Of a stretch of DNA of 64,000 bases, positions 18,541-28,416 are shown in pieces. The stretch is from Flavobacteriales bacterium. Its GTDB lineage: Bacteria; Bacteroidota; Bacteroidia; Flavobacteriales_C; GCA-002722245. The translations under genes were made by a program, and so were the position numbers. The notes beneath the pieces are model-generated. The model had not been told where the DNA came from. It was given only the letters and a program-made list of their open reading frames with translations, and did no database searches. The stretch's first letter is position 1, and every line of letters begins with the position of its first letter. The DNA is taken from the NCBI GenBank assembly GCA_023251095.1, contig JAHEZL010000009.1, positions 1-64,000 on the forward strand. Reading direction: 5' to 3'.

Positions 18541-20751
18541 TTAATAATTAAAAGTAAATCCTCCCCCAAATCCCATATCCGAATCATAATGTGTTGACAG
18601 GGAAAATTTATTGGTAACGATATATTTTAGTCCGGCCATATATTCAAGATCGGAGTTATACATTAAACTCATCCTTAATCTTTTTGATAGAGGAATATCT
18701 TCGCGCATCATTTGCAATCGAAATTTCCCGTCGCTGTCAAATCTAGCGTCCGCAATGATTAGCATAGGTAAAGTGTACTGAATCCCAATGCAAAGTGCTT
18801 GCCTTTTGTCCTTTGTATTTGTTTGTCCGAAAACATTTTTTTCTACTTCATCCATCCCCAATTTTCTATAACGGTAGTCAACTCCTACATATGGAAACAA
18901 CCATTGCATTTTTCCAATATATCTTCCAAAGTGAGTTTCCACTTCATAACCATGCATATCGTGATATCCTAAACGCCACTCTGCTTGCAAATTCCAACGT
19001 GTATTCATGAACATCATTTCCCCGTCATTGCCATTGCTTGCAAAATCATTTTGAAACATGAAATGAAATTCTCTGTCGTCCTTATAAAGTTTTCGCAAGG
19101 CTTTTTGGGGATCAGGCAATTGGGGATTCGGCAAAGAATTTTCGTAGCTGAATATTCTACCCATCCCACTCATCATGTGGTATAAAATATGACAATGAAA
19201 AAACCAATCTCCGCTTTCTGTAGCGGCAAATTCAATAGTATCAGTTTCCATGGGCATAATATCCAGCACGTTTTTTAGCGGGGAATAATCCCCTTGTCCG
19301 TTCACAACCCTAAAAAAATGTCCGTGCAAATGCATAGGATGTCGCATCATGGAATTATTGTAAATAATGATTCGAACATTTTCCCCTTTTTTGATGAGAA
19401 TTTTATCTGTCTCTGAAACTGTTTTATTGTTGATACTCCAAACATAGCGACTCATATTCCCTGTCAGCTCAAAGTTATACACCTGTGTTTTTGCTTCGGG
19501 TAAAACTGTTTTTACAGGAGATTTCAACATGGAATAATTCAAAGTAACAATATCAGAAAGCGCATTGCTATTGTACCTGTTGTCCATATCCGAAGGTCCA
19601 TCATTTTTGTTTTTATTTTCTCCGGTGATTTCCGGGTACATAACGACGTTCATGTCCATTTGCTGCAAGCTCATGTTCATGCCCATATCGTCTAAATTCC
19701 CATCCATCTTTATCATGTCGTTCATCATCTCCATTCCTTTAAAATATTTCAAAGGTTTTAATGGCGAAGCCAGCTGCTTAATACCCGAACCCAGCCAAAG
19801 AGAAGTACTTCTAATACGATCTTCGGAAGTAGCTAAAAATTCAAATGCAGTACTGTCGGACGGAATGGTTACGATGACATCGTAAATTTCCGCCACAGCA
19901 ATAATCAATCTATCTACTTCAACAGGTTCAACATCTATTCCATCGCTGGCAACAACCGCTATTTTACCTCCCGCATATTTCAACCAAAAATAGGTTGAAG
20001 AACTTCCGTTAATCACGCGCAAACGAACTTTATCTCCCGCTTTAAATTGAGGTGCCATATCTTCCTCTTTTCCATTGGTTAAAAATTTATCGTAATACAC
20101 ATCACTTACATCCATTGCCAACATGCGCTTCCATTCATTTTTCAATTTAATACCAAAGCTTCCATCTAAAATGGCATCAGCATAACTTTGAACCGCACCT
20201 TTTTGGATCCCTGCCTTTTTTATTGCCGACCAATCGTTGGCACTATGTAATCTTCTGTGCACTTCAAAAGGCTTCATGTTGGTCCAATCACTCAAAATCA
20301 TGGTGTATTCCGGAATTTTTTGTTCTTCTCGTTTATGAATAATGAAAGCACCATACATTCCAATTTGCTCCTGAAGACCAGTATGAGAATGATACCAATA
20401 CGTGCCATTTTGCACTATAGGGAATGAATACAGATGTGTGCTATGCGCTTTTATAGGTGCGGTTGTCAAATAAGGCACTCCATCCTGTTCATTGGGTAAA
20501 ATTAATCCGTGCCAATGAATAGAAGTTTCAGTGCTTAATTCATTATGGACATAAATTTCTGCAGTATCTCCTTCGGTGAAATGGAGTTCGGGCATTGGTA
20601 TTTGTCCGTTTACCGAATAAGCGTGCTTCTCTTTACCTGCGAAATTCACAATGGTGTCGCGCACAAATAAATCATAACGCACCATCTTTTGAGCAAAAGA
20701 GGCATTGCTAAAAAACAATGCTACAATAAATATTGATTTGAAGAAGTTCAT
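18541..20751 (-). CDS. multicopper oxidase with C-terminal outer-membrane-barrel-like (CopB/PcoB-like) domain
   Basis: HWHGLILPNEQDGVP, YWYHSHTGLQEQIGMYGAFII, HPMHLHGHFFRV, WFFHCHILYHMMSGM; last ~170 aa beta-rich, ending GGGFTFNY. Confidence 0.88.
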   Translation of the reverse strand: MNFFKSIFIVALFFSNASFAQKMVRYDLFVRDTIVNFAGKEKHAYSVNGQIPMPELHFTEGDTAEIYVHNELSTETSIHWHGLILPNEQDGVPYLTTAPIKAHSTHLYSFPIVQNGTYWYHSHTGLQEQIGMYGAFIIHKREEQKIPEYTMILSDWTNMKPFEVHRRLHSANDWSAIKKAGIQKGAVQSYADAILDGSFGIKLKNEWKRMLAMDVSDVYYDKFLTNGKEEDMAPQFKAGDKVRLRVINGSSSTYFWLKYAGGKIAVVASDGIDVEPVEVDRLIIAVAEIYDVIVTIPSDSTAFEFLATSEDRIRSTSLWLGSGIKQLASPLKPLKYFKGMEMMNDMIKMDGNLDDMGMNMSLQQMDMNVVMYPEITGENKNKNDGPSDMDNRYNSNALSDIVTLNYSMLKSPVKTVLPEAKTQVYNFELTGNMSRYVWSINNKTVSETDKILIKKGENVRIIIYNNSMMRHPMHLHGHFFRVVNGQGDYSPLKNVLDIMPMETDTIEFAATESGDWFFHCHILYHMMSGMGRIFSYENSLPNPQLPDPQKALRKLYKDDREFHFMFQNDFASNGNDGEMMFMNTRWNLQAEWRLGYHDMHGYEVETHFGRYIGKMQWLFPYVGVDYRYRKLGMDEVEKNVFGQTNTKDKRQALCIGIQYTLPMLIIADARFDSDGKFRLQMMREDIPLSKRLRMSLMYNSDLEYMAGLKYIVTNKFSLSTHYDSDMGFGGGFTFNY

Positions 20752-20762
20752 GCTGCAAAAAG

Positions 20763-21620
20763 TTATTTGATCGTTTCAGTTGTGCTTCCACAAGTAAGCA
20801 TTTGAGAACCGTAATAAGGATTTTTTATGCCTTTTTCCAAACTCAACCAATCTGCCCCTTTACCATCATTGTACATTGGGCAATGTTGATAGTACACAGT
20901 GAATTCCAATTGCGCAACTTTAACCAATTCGTGCATGTTTTCTGATAAAACAATGAATTGTGTTCTTTGCGCTTCAATATCTTTTGATTTAGAAATACTT
21001 TCTGAGGCAGCGATTAGCTTTTTATACACTTTCATCCAAACGACATGTTGCGCACTGGATAAATTATCCATTTTCACAGAAGAAAGCACCTGACTTAAAG
21101 TTGCTGATTTTGCCGCGGCAGAGCTTGAATTTGCCTGAATTAAATCGTTTTTTAATTCAAAATAAGAGTTTGCAACAAGGATCAATTGATTGACTTCAAC
21201 TATCTTCTTCGATGAATCCAGCTGCGTTTCAACTGTTTCTTTTTGAGTATTGACCACTGCTACCTGCGAAATGTTTTTCGCACTTCTTACATACTGACAG
21301 CAAGAAGGCAATTTACTGTAAGCATCATCAGGCGCAAGAAATTTTTCATTGTCGTATCCTGCATGAGCCACACGTTTTAAAACCACATCAACATTTGTTT
21401 TAGCACTATCAAAAGATAGCATAGCCATTTTACTGTCCTTATTCCAATCTAAAGAAACTTCGTTTTTTACGTTGGCAGCACCTTCAATTGTTTTTTCACA
21501 CATCTCGCAATTGCCATATATTTTCACGTTTAACGATTTGGTGTTTTTCATTGATCCACTGCATGCTATATTCAATAACAATGCAGGAACCGTGATTAAG
21601 ATTTTAAAAAATGAGTTCAT
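20763..21620 (-). CDS. lipoprotein with HMA-like domain and DUF3347-like domain
   Basis: lipobox LLNIACSG; GNCEMCEKTIEGA CxxC; C-terminal YYQHCPMYNDGKGADWLSLEKGIKNPYYGSQMLTCG typical of DUF3347. Confidence 0.82.
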   Translation of the reverse strand: MNSFFKILITVPALLLNIACSGSMKNTKSLNVKIYGNCEMCEKTIEGAANVKNEVSLDWNKDSKMAMLSFDSAKTNVDVVLKRVAHAGYDNEKFLAPDDAYSKLPSCCQYVRSAKNISQVAVVNTQKETVETQLDSSKKIVEVNQLILVANSYFELKNDLIQANSSSAAAKSATLSQVLSSVKMDNLSSAQHVVWMKVYKKLIAASESISKSKDIEAQRTQFIVLSENMHELVKVAQLEFTVYYQHCPMYNDGKGADWLSLEKGIKNPYYGSQMLTCGSTTETIK

Positions 21621-21850
21621 AGTTTATCGTTTTTATATTTATCTTTTGCTTCTATTTTAAACCCTGCTTTTTCTACAGCTTCAATTATCTTTTCACCATT
21701 GGTTTCAGTAGTTTCCACAGTGAGTATTTTTTCAGGAGTATTGATATCAACAGTCCATTTTTGAATGCTTTGTTCGTCATTTAAAAACGGACTTACTTTA
21801 GCCAAACAACCGCTACATTTAATGGTGGTTTTAAATTTAAGAGTTTTCAT
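21617..21850 (-). CDS. small HMA-domain protein (CopZ-like metallochaperone)
   Basis: 77 aa, FKTTIKCSGCLAKVSPFL with CxxC; overlaps both neighbours by a few nt. Confidence 0.8.
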   Translation of the reverse strand: MKTLKFKTTIKCSGCLAKVSPFLNDEQSIQKWTVDINTPEKILTVETTETNGEKIIEAVEKAGFKIEAKDKYKNDKL

Positions 21851-24288
21851 ATAGGTATTGGTTTAATGTTTTTAATTTTTAACAACAAACTATTGGCTAC
21901 AACACTAACGCTGCTCAGCGCCATCGCCGCACCAGCAATCATAGGATTCAATAAAAAACCATTGATAGGATATAAAATTCCTGCAGCAATAGGAATCCCG
22001 ATAATGTTGTAAATAAAGGCCCAAAACAAGTTTTGACGAATAGTAGCAACAGTGTGTTTTGACAATTTAATAGCCTGAGGAATTTTATTCAAATCACTTG
22101 ATATTATGGTCATTTTTGCCACATCCATGGCAATATCACTACCCTTTCCCATAGCAATACTTACATCTGCCTGAGCCAGAGCATTGCTATCGTTTACGCC
22201 ATCACCAACCATTGCCACAACATGTTTTTGTTTTTGCAAGGACTTAATAAAATCAGATTTCTCGGCAGGTAAAACATTGGCTTTGTAGTGATCAATACCT
22301 ACCTGATGAGCTACCGCCTTAGCTGTTTCTTCGTTATCTCCAGTCAGCATATAAACAACAATTCCGCTTTCTTTTAATTGTCTTACAGCTTCCACGGAGG
22401 TGGTTTTTATTTTATCTGCAATAGATATTGCACCTATCATTTTTTGTTCGTCGGCAAATAACACAACAGTATGTGCACTTTTTAATCTTTCGGAAATCCA
22501 CTGATTTGCCTCGTTGCCAATGGGAATATTTTTTTCTTTAATGAGTATTTCATTTCCAACAAAATATGTTTTGTTTTTCAAGGTGCCTTGAATTCCTTTC
22601 CCTGTAATGTTCTCAATAGTTATATCGTTGTAGAATTTTGCTGTTTCTTTAAGTCGGCTGGAAATAGCATCCGCCAAAGGGTGTTCGGAAGATTTTTCGA
22701 TACTGTAAAGTATATTCCTTAATTCTTCAGTATCATTTTCAAACCATTTAATATCTGTCACTGTTGGTTTTCCTTCTGTAATAGTTCCTGTTTTATCTAA
22801 AACGATGGCAGTAATATTTTTTGAACGCTCCAAACTCTCGGCATCTTTAATTAAAATTCCCAATTCGGCACCTTTGCCAATTCCTACCATAATAGCAGTT
22901 GGCGTGGCTAAGCCCAGGGCACACGGACAAGCAATGACCAATATGGTCACTAGTGCAATTAATCCTTGGGTAAAACCATTTTCGCCACCGAAAACAATCC
23001 AAGTAGCAAAGCTGAGCAGCGCTATTAATATTACCACCGGAACAAATATCCCTGCGATTTTATCCACCAAATTTTGAACCGGAGCTTTACTTCCCTGAGC
23101 ATCCTGAACCATCTTAATGATTTGTGCGAGCAGAGTGTCACTCCCCACTTTTTCGGCCTTAAACTGAAAACTGCCTTTTTGGTTTATTGTACCTGCAAAT
23201 ACCTTAACACCTTCCTTTTTCTCTACTGCTAAAGGTTCTCCGCTAATCATGCTTTCGTCCACAAATGAACTTCCTGTTGTAACAATTCCATCCACAGCAA
23301 TTTTCTCTCCTGGCTTCACCAGTATTTTATCTCCCACTTTTAATGCGCCGATGGACATTTCCATTTGATGACCGTTTTCATGGATTACAGTAACTGCTTT
23401 TGGTTGCAGGCCTATTAATTTTTTAATGGCAGAAGAAGTGTTCCCTTTTGCTTTTTCTTCTAATAATTTACCCAAAAGAATAAATGCAATAACCACTGCA
23501 CTCGTTTCAAAATACACGTGGGCATGCAGACCTCTATGGTGCCAGTATTGTGGAAAAAGCGTATTAAAAACACTGAAAAGATAAGCAACACCGGTACTCA
23601 GAGCCACCAAAGTATCCATGTTCGCTGAACGATGTTTGGTTTGCTTATATGCTCCGATAAAGAACTGTCGTCCAAACACAATTATAACCGGAGTAGACAA
23701 TGCCCACATTATATAATTAGCGTAGGGCAGATTCATCAATGCCGGTATCATGGCCATGGCTACAAGCGGCACAGATACCAGTACAGCGCCCCATGTACGT
23801 TTTTTCAGACTATCGAAATTTTTTGCATGAACATCTTCCAAAGTATCTTTTGCCTCTGCACTTTCATCAATCATTAAATCATATCCTGCAGCCTGTATGG
23901 CGGCTTTTAAATTATTGGCATTGGTAATGCTTGGTATGTATTCAATGGCAGCGGTAGCATTTGCGTAATTTACCGCAGCAGAAACAACACCTGTTTGCAT
24001 TGACAAAAGTTCTTGTGTATTGATGGCGCAAGTTGCGCAGGTCATGCTTAACAAGGGAAAGACTTTTTTCACCGTACTTACATCATACCCTAATCCCCGT
24101 ATTTCCTTAACAACGATGGGTATCAAAGCAGCAACATTATTCCCTTCAATTAAGGCCCTGCTGTTATTCAACTCCACTTTATGATTGGAAATTCCTTCAA
24201 TACTTCCTAATCCTTTATCAACAATTAAGGCGCAATGTTCGCTTTCAACATTTTCCAATGGTATATAAACACTATCCGGCTTTTTCAT
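21847..24288 (-). CDS. copA: copper-translocating P1B-type ATPase
   Basis: HMA TCATC, CPCALGLATPTAI, DKTGTITEG, GEKIAVDG, SEHPLADAI, MVGDGVNDSNALAQADV. Confidence 0.95.
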   Translation of the reverse strand: MKKPDSVYIPLENVESEHCALIVDKGLGSIEGISNHKVELNNSRALIEGNNVAALIPIVVKEIRGLGYDVSTVKKVFPLLSMTCATCAINTQELLSMQTGVVSAAVNYANATAAIEYIPSITNANNLKAAIQAAGYDLMIDESAEAKDTLEDVHAKNFDSLKKRTWGAVLVSVPLVAMAMIPALMNLPYANYIMWALSTPVIIVFGRQFFIGAYKQTKHRSANMDTLVALSTGVAYLFSVFNTLFPQYWHHRGLHAHVYFETSAVVIAFILLGKLLEEKAKGNTSSAIKKLIGLQPKAVTVIHENGHQMEMSIGALKVGDKILVKPGEKIAVDGIVTTGSSFVDESMISGEPLAVEKKEGVKVFAGTINQKGSFQFKAEKVGSDTLLAQIIKMVQDAQGSKAPVQNLVDKIAGIFVPVVILIALLSFATWIVFGGENGFTQGLIALVTILVIACPCALGLATPTAIMVGIGKGAELGILIKDAESLERSKNITAIVLDKTGTITEGKPTVTDIKWFENDTEELRNILYSIEKSSEHPLADAISSRLKETAKFYNDITIENITGKGIQGTLKNKTYFVGNEILIKEKNIPIGNEANQWISERLKSAHTVVLFADEQKMIGAISIADKIKTTSVEAVRQLKESGIVVYMLTGDNEETAKAVAHQVGIDHYKANVLPAEKSDFIKSLQKQKHVVAMVGDGVNDSNALAQADVSIAMGKGSDIAMDVAKMTIISSDLNKIPQAIKLSKHTVATIRQNLFWAFIYNIIGIPIAAGILYPINGFLLNPMIAGAAMALSSVSVVANSLLLKIKNIKPIPI

Positions 24289-24371
24289 ATTGTTTGATTT
24301 AACAATACAAATATCAACAGTAATTAGCCTTTGGTGTTACACAATTCTGGGAACGATTTATATCCTATTGA

Positions 24372-24923
24372 CTACAATTTATCTAAACTCCTGCGAAGAG
24401 GCGCACCTTGTGTTTTAAATTGAGAAGGAGTAAGTCCGATTGTTTTTTTAAACTGAGCAGAAAGATGAGCTACGCTGCTATAGCCCATTTTATCAGCGAT
24501 CTCACTTAAATTCATTTGATTATAAATCAGCAATTCTTTTACCTTTTCTATTTTTTGAAGGATGATAAATTGTTCAATGGTAATTCCTTCTGTTGCTGAA
24601 AAAAGTTTGCTGAGTTGCGAATATTCTTTGTTTAATTCATTTGCCAATACTTTGGAAAAAACGAATTTAGCGTCATCTGTATGATGAATATGTTGAATAA
24701 TAATCGCCTTTATTTTTTCAATTTGCTTTGTGCGATTATCATCCAAAAGCTCAAACCCCAAGGATTCTAATTTTTCCTGAACCAGCTTTATTTGATTTGG
24801 ATTCAACGCTTTTGAAAGAGTTACTTCTCCAAGTTGGATTTGTAAAGGATGAATGTCACTGTCTAAAAACACTTTTTCAACCGCACTGATGCAACGCGGA
24901 CAAACCATATTTTTAACATACAT
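24372..24923 (-). CDS. AraC-family transcriptional regulator with N-terminal HMA-like CxxC domain
   Basis: MYVKNMVCPRCISAVEKVF N-terminus; C-terminal HTH MNLSEIADKMGYSSVAHLSAQFKKTIGLTPSQFK; Met at 24923 chosen because the longer ORF start runs into tRNA and hairpin. Confidence 0.85.
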   Translation of the reverse strand: MYVKNMVCPRCISAVEKVFLDSDIHPLQIQLGEVTLSKALNPNQIKLVQEKLESLGFELLDDNRTKQIEKIKAIIIQHIHHTDDAKFVFSKVLANELNKEYSQLSKLFSATEGITIEQFIILQKIEKVKELLIYNQMNLSEIADKMGYSSVAHLSAQFKKTIGLTPSQFKTQGAPLRRSLDKL

Positions 24924-24932
24924 CTTCACATA

Positions 24933-24972
24933 AAACAACAAAACCCCAGTTTTCACTGAGGTTTTGTTGTTT
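24933..24972 (-). terminator. hairpin between tRNA-fMet and the AraC-type gene
   Basis: AAACAACAAAACCcCAGT / ACTGaGGTTTTGTTGTTT long stem; T-rich after stem on the minus strand. Confidence 0.75.
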
Positions 24973-24977
24973 CTCTG

Positions 24978-25050
<73 letters not shown>

Positions 25051-25275
25051 GCGCAAACATACATAAATTAAAAGAAATTACAATAGAATTGGGAAAATTA
25101 AATCATCGTTTAAGATAAATTTCTCTTGCCATCACACAACAATCCTTCGCAAAGACCGGAAGTTCCTTCCTCCTCTTAATATCAAATCTTTTTCAAAGGG
25201 AGAAGTGCAGATCCTGTTATACAATACTCAAGAATTATCTTCAGGAAATGGGCAGGTAACTTCGTGCGAGGGCCC

Positions 25276-25369
25276 GAGCCAAGAGGCGGGCGTGCGTAAG
25301 GTTTTTCGTGCGGCGGCAGCTTCTCTTGGCTCTTGATTTTTTGTTACTTTTTCATCAAGGAAAAAGTAA
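25276..25369. repeat. GC-rich palindromic intergenic element at the 3' end of corA
   Basis: GAGCCAAGAG (25276-25285) / CTCTTGGCTC (25323-25332) and TTACTTTTTC-atcaag-GAAAAAGTAA (25344-25369), both perfect. Confidence 0.75.
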
Positions 25370-25374
25370 AAAAC

Positions 25375-26424
25375 CTACAACCACTTCTTCTTCTTAAAAT
25401 AAATCACCAACGCCGTTACCAAAGCAAGCGTAATCGCCCAAAAAGCATAATACCCATAGTGCCAGTGCAATTCCGGAAGGTTATCGAAATTCATTCCGTA
25501 AATCCCTACCAAAAAAGTCAAAGGAATAAAGATGGCCGAGATCACCGTAAGGGTTTTCATCGTGTCGTTCATCTTATGACTCTGATAAGAAAAAAACAAG
25601 TTGGCACCGCTCTCCAGCTTATGAATATTGGAATCCAGCTCTTCAATCAACTGGATACTCTGATCTTTTAAATCAGCAAAATATTTTCCTGATTTCGTTT
25701 TGATAAATCCGGCAACACCTTTCTCAATGAGATTCATGGCCTCTTTGAAAGGATGCAGTGAGCGCTTCATCTCGTGCAGCGTTTCTTTCAGAGACTCCAT
25801 TGTAAAGATGCTGGCAGGATCAGATTTCTCAATGTTCTCCAACTTCATCTGATCTTTAATGATGACTTCCAGTTTGTCAATTGTGAAAAAGTAATCTTCC
25901 AGGATGGCCTCCAGCAAAGCGTATTGTAAAAAGTCGGAACCTCTTTCTCTCACCGTTCCCTTAGCCCTCATTATTTTCCGAATCTGCTGAAAGTGGTTAC
26001 CCGGTTTTTCCTGAAAAGAAATTACAAAACCTTTACCCAGCAAAAAACTGATCTGTATTAGTTCCACTTTACCCCCTTCTACGTTTTGCACCGCTTTTAC
26101 AGTGAAGAAAATGTATTCATCGAAATGCTGCAGTTTCGGTCGCGATGTGGTATCGAGTAAATCCTGAACAACCAGGAAATGAATATCGAGTTTAGCCGCC
26201 AGCTCCTTCATGAACTCCACATCATGCAAACCATAAATGTTGAGCCAGTAAATATATTTATCATCGCTGAACTTATTCAGCTGCGACAATTTAAAATCTT
26301 TGTTTTCCAGCAATTCTTCTTTGTTGTAGGAGAAAAGCTGCATACTCGGAACATCACAATACTGCTTGCCGATAAACTCTACAGAGTTCAAATCATGTAA
26401 TCCTATTTCCTCAACTTTTTCCAA
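25375..26424 (-). CDS. corA: CorA-family Mg2+/Co2+ transporter
   Basis: C-terminal TLTVISAIFIPLTFLVGIYGMNFDNLPEL with GMN motif. Confidence 0.97.
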   Translation of the reverse strand: MEKVEEIGLHDLNSVEFIGKQYCDVPSMQLFSYNKEELLENKDFKLSQLNKFSDDKYIYWLNIYGLHDVEFMKELAAKLDIHFLVVQDLLDTTSRPKLQHFDEYIFFTVKAVQNVEGGKVELIQISFLLGKGFVISFQEKPGNHFQQIRKIMRAKGTVRERGSDFLQYALLEAILEDYFFTIDKLEVIIKDQMKLENIEKSDPASIFTMESLKETLHEMKRSLHPFKEAMNLIEKGVAGFIKTKSGKYFADLKDQSIQLIEELDSNIHKLESGANLFFSYQSHKMNDTMKTLTVISAIFIPLTFLVGIYGMNFDNLPELHWHYGYYAFWAITLALVTALVIYFKKKKWL

Positions 26425-26565
26425 GGGATAAATTTTAAATTATGAGTCTAAAATAATATCTTAAATATCAACATTTACAAGGACTTAAAAATATTTTCTT
26501 TCCCGGATAACTTTTTGACACAATAATATGTATACTGGTACCTATATAAAACAAGCTATGACCTT

Positions 26566-28329
26566 ATGGAAGTAAAACGCACCTTTGATATTTTAGATTT
26601 TTGTTTGCAGGAACGCCCTCTTGACATAGCTTTGGCCTATAAAGTTCAGGGCAGCTGGAAGACTTACAACACCCAATCCTACAAAGATATTTCCACCAAC
26701 GTCAGTTACGGTTTATTAAAACTCGGACTCAAAAAAGAAGATAAAGTAGCCATCATCAGTTCCAACAACCGACCGGAATGGAACTTCATCGACATGGGAC
26801 TTGCAATGATAGGCGTTACCAGCGTGCCCATGTATCCTACCATCAGCGAAGAAGATTTCAAATATATTTTCAATGACGCCGAAGTACAATACGTTTTTGT
26901 ATCCGATAAAGAATTGTACGATAAGGTAAAACGCGTACAGTCTTCGGTTCCTACCATGAAAGAAATTTATACTTTCAATGAGGTGCCAGGTGCGAAAAAC
27001 TGGAGAGAAATTGAAAAGTCAGGAAAGGAAAATCCCGATCCCGAAAAATTACAAGCCTGTAAAAACACAGTGACGGAAGAGGATTTGCTTACACTCATCT
27101 ATACTTCGGGAACCACCGGAACACCAAAGGGAGTAATGCTGATTCACAAAAATCTGGTGAGTAATTTCATGACTAGCTCGCATTTAACTCCTTTCAAATA
27201 CCACGACAGGGCACTGAGCTTTTTACCCCTCTGCCACGTTTTTGAAAGAATGCTCATTTATCTTTACCAGTACCAGGGTGTTTCCCTGTACTATGCAGAA
27301 AGCTTAGACACTATTGGAGATAATATTCGCGAAATAAAACCCCATACTTTCACCGCCGTTCCACGATTGATTGAAAAAGTATACGATAAAGTCATCGCTG
27401 GTGGAAACAGCAAAACAGGAATTCAAAAAATAATTTTCAACTGGGCCATTAAAGTGGCAGCCAACTTCGATTTTCATAAAGGTGCTTGGTACAACTTCAA
27501 ACATTTCATCGCCGATAAACTGGTGTACAGTAAAATCCGCGCCAATCTGGGCGGTAATTTATTGTGCATTGTTTCAGGAAGCGCCGCCTTACAGCCGCGT
27601 TTACAAAGATTTTTCTGGGCGGCCAACATCCCTATTTTAGAGGGCTACGGCTTAACGGAAACTTCTCCGGTAATTGCAGTAAATCTTTTGGGTGAAGGCA
27701 AAACAAAATTCGGAACCGTTGGTGAAGTGATCACCGATGTAGTGGTGAAAATCGCAGAAGACGGTGAAATTATAGTGAAGGGACCAAACGTGATGAAAGG
27801 CTATTACAAACGTCCCGACCTTACTGCCGAAGCCATTGATAAAGACGGTTGGTTCCATACAGGCGACATCGGGATGTTCGACGGAAAAATGCTCAAAATC
27901 ACCGACCGTAAAAAAGAGATGTTTAAAACCTCGGGCGGGAAATATATCAGTCCGCAACCCATTGAAAACTCCTTCAAAGAATCGCCTTACATTGAGCAAA
28001 TCATGGTGATTGGTGAAAACCAAAAACACGCGTCGGCTTATATTGTTCCGGCTTTTCCTGAAGTGAAAAAACGAATGGAGGAACAAGGTATTTCCTTTGC
28101 TTCCAACAAAGAAATGGTGGCCAACAAAGAGGTGATTAAACTGATACAGGAGGAAGTAAATAAATACAATCAGCATTTAGGCAAGGTGGAACAAATCAAA
28201 CGCTTTGAATTAATTGATCATGAGTGGACGGTTGACGGCGGTGAGCTCACTCCTACTTTAAAGCCGAAACGTAAGATTATCATGGAAAGACATAAAGATC
28301 TATTCACTAAAATTTACGGGGCAAATTAA
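26566..28329 (+). CDS. long-chain fatty acid--CoA ligase (AMP-forming)
   Basis: LIYTSGTTGTPKGVML, EGYGLTETSPVIAVN, GWFHTGDIGMFDGKMLKITDRKKEMFKTSGGKYISPQPIE. Confidence 0.95.
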   Translation: MEVKRTFDILDFCLQERPLDIALAYKVQGSWKTYNTQSYKDISTNVSYGLLKLGLKKEDKVAIISSNNRPEWNFIDMGLAMIGVTSVPMYPTISEEDFKYIFNDAEVQYVFVSDKELYDKVKRVQSSVPTMKEIYTFNEVPGAKNWREIEKSGKENPDPEKLQACKNTVTEEDLLTLIYTSGTTGTPKGVMLIHKNLVSNFMTSSHLTPFKYHDRALSFLPLCHVFERMLIYLYQYQGVSLYYAESLDTIGDNIREIKPHTFTAVPRLIEKVYDKVIAGGNSKTGIQKIIFNWAIKVAANFDFHKGAWYNFKHFIADKLVYSKIRANLGGNLLCIVSGSAALQPRLQRFFWAANIPILEGYGLTETSPVIAVNLLGEGKTKFGTVGEVITDVVVKIAEDGEIIVKGPNVMKGYYKRPDLTAEAIDKDGWFHTGDIGMFDGKMLKITDRKKEMFKTSGGKYISPQPIENSFKESPYIEQIMVIGENQKHASAYIVPAFPEVKKRMEEQGISFASNKEMVANKEVIKLIQEEVNKYNQHLGKVEQIKRFELIDHEWTVDGGELTPTLKPKRKIIMERHKDLFTKIYGAN

Positions 28330-28416
28330 TTTTCAACAATACACTAGGCAAAAAAAAAATCCACAGATAGTGGGTTGCCTAAAATTCTTCTTATTTTTAA
28401 AAAGTAATTAAATCAG

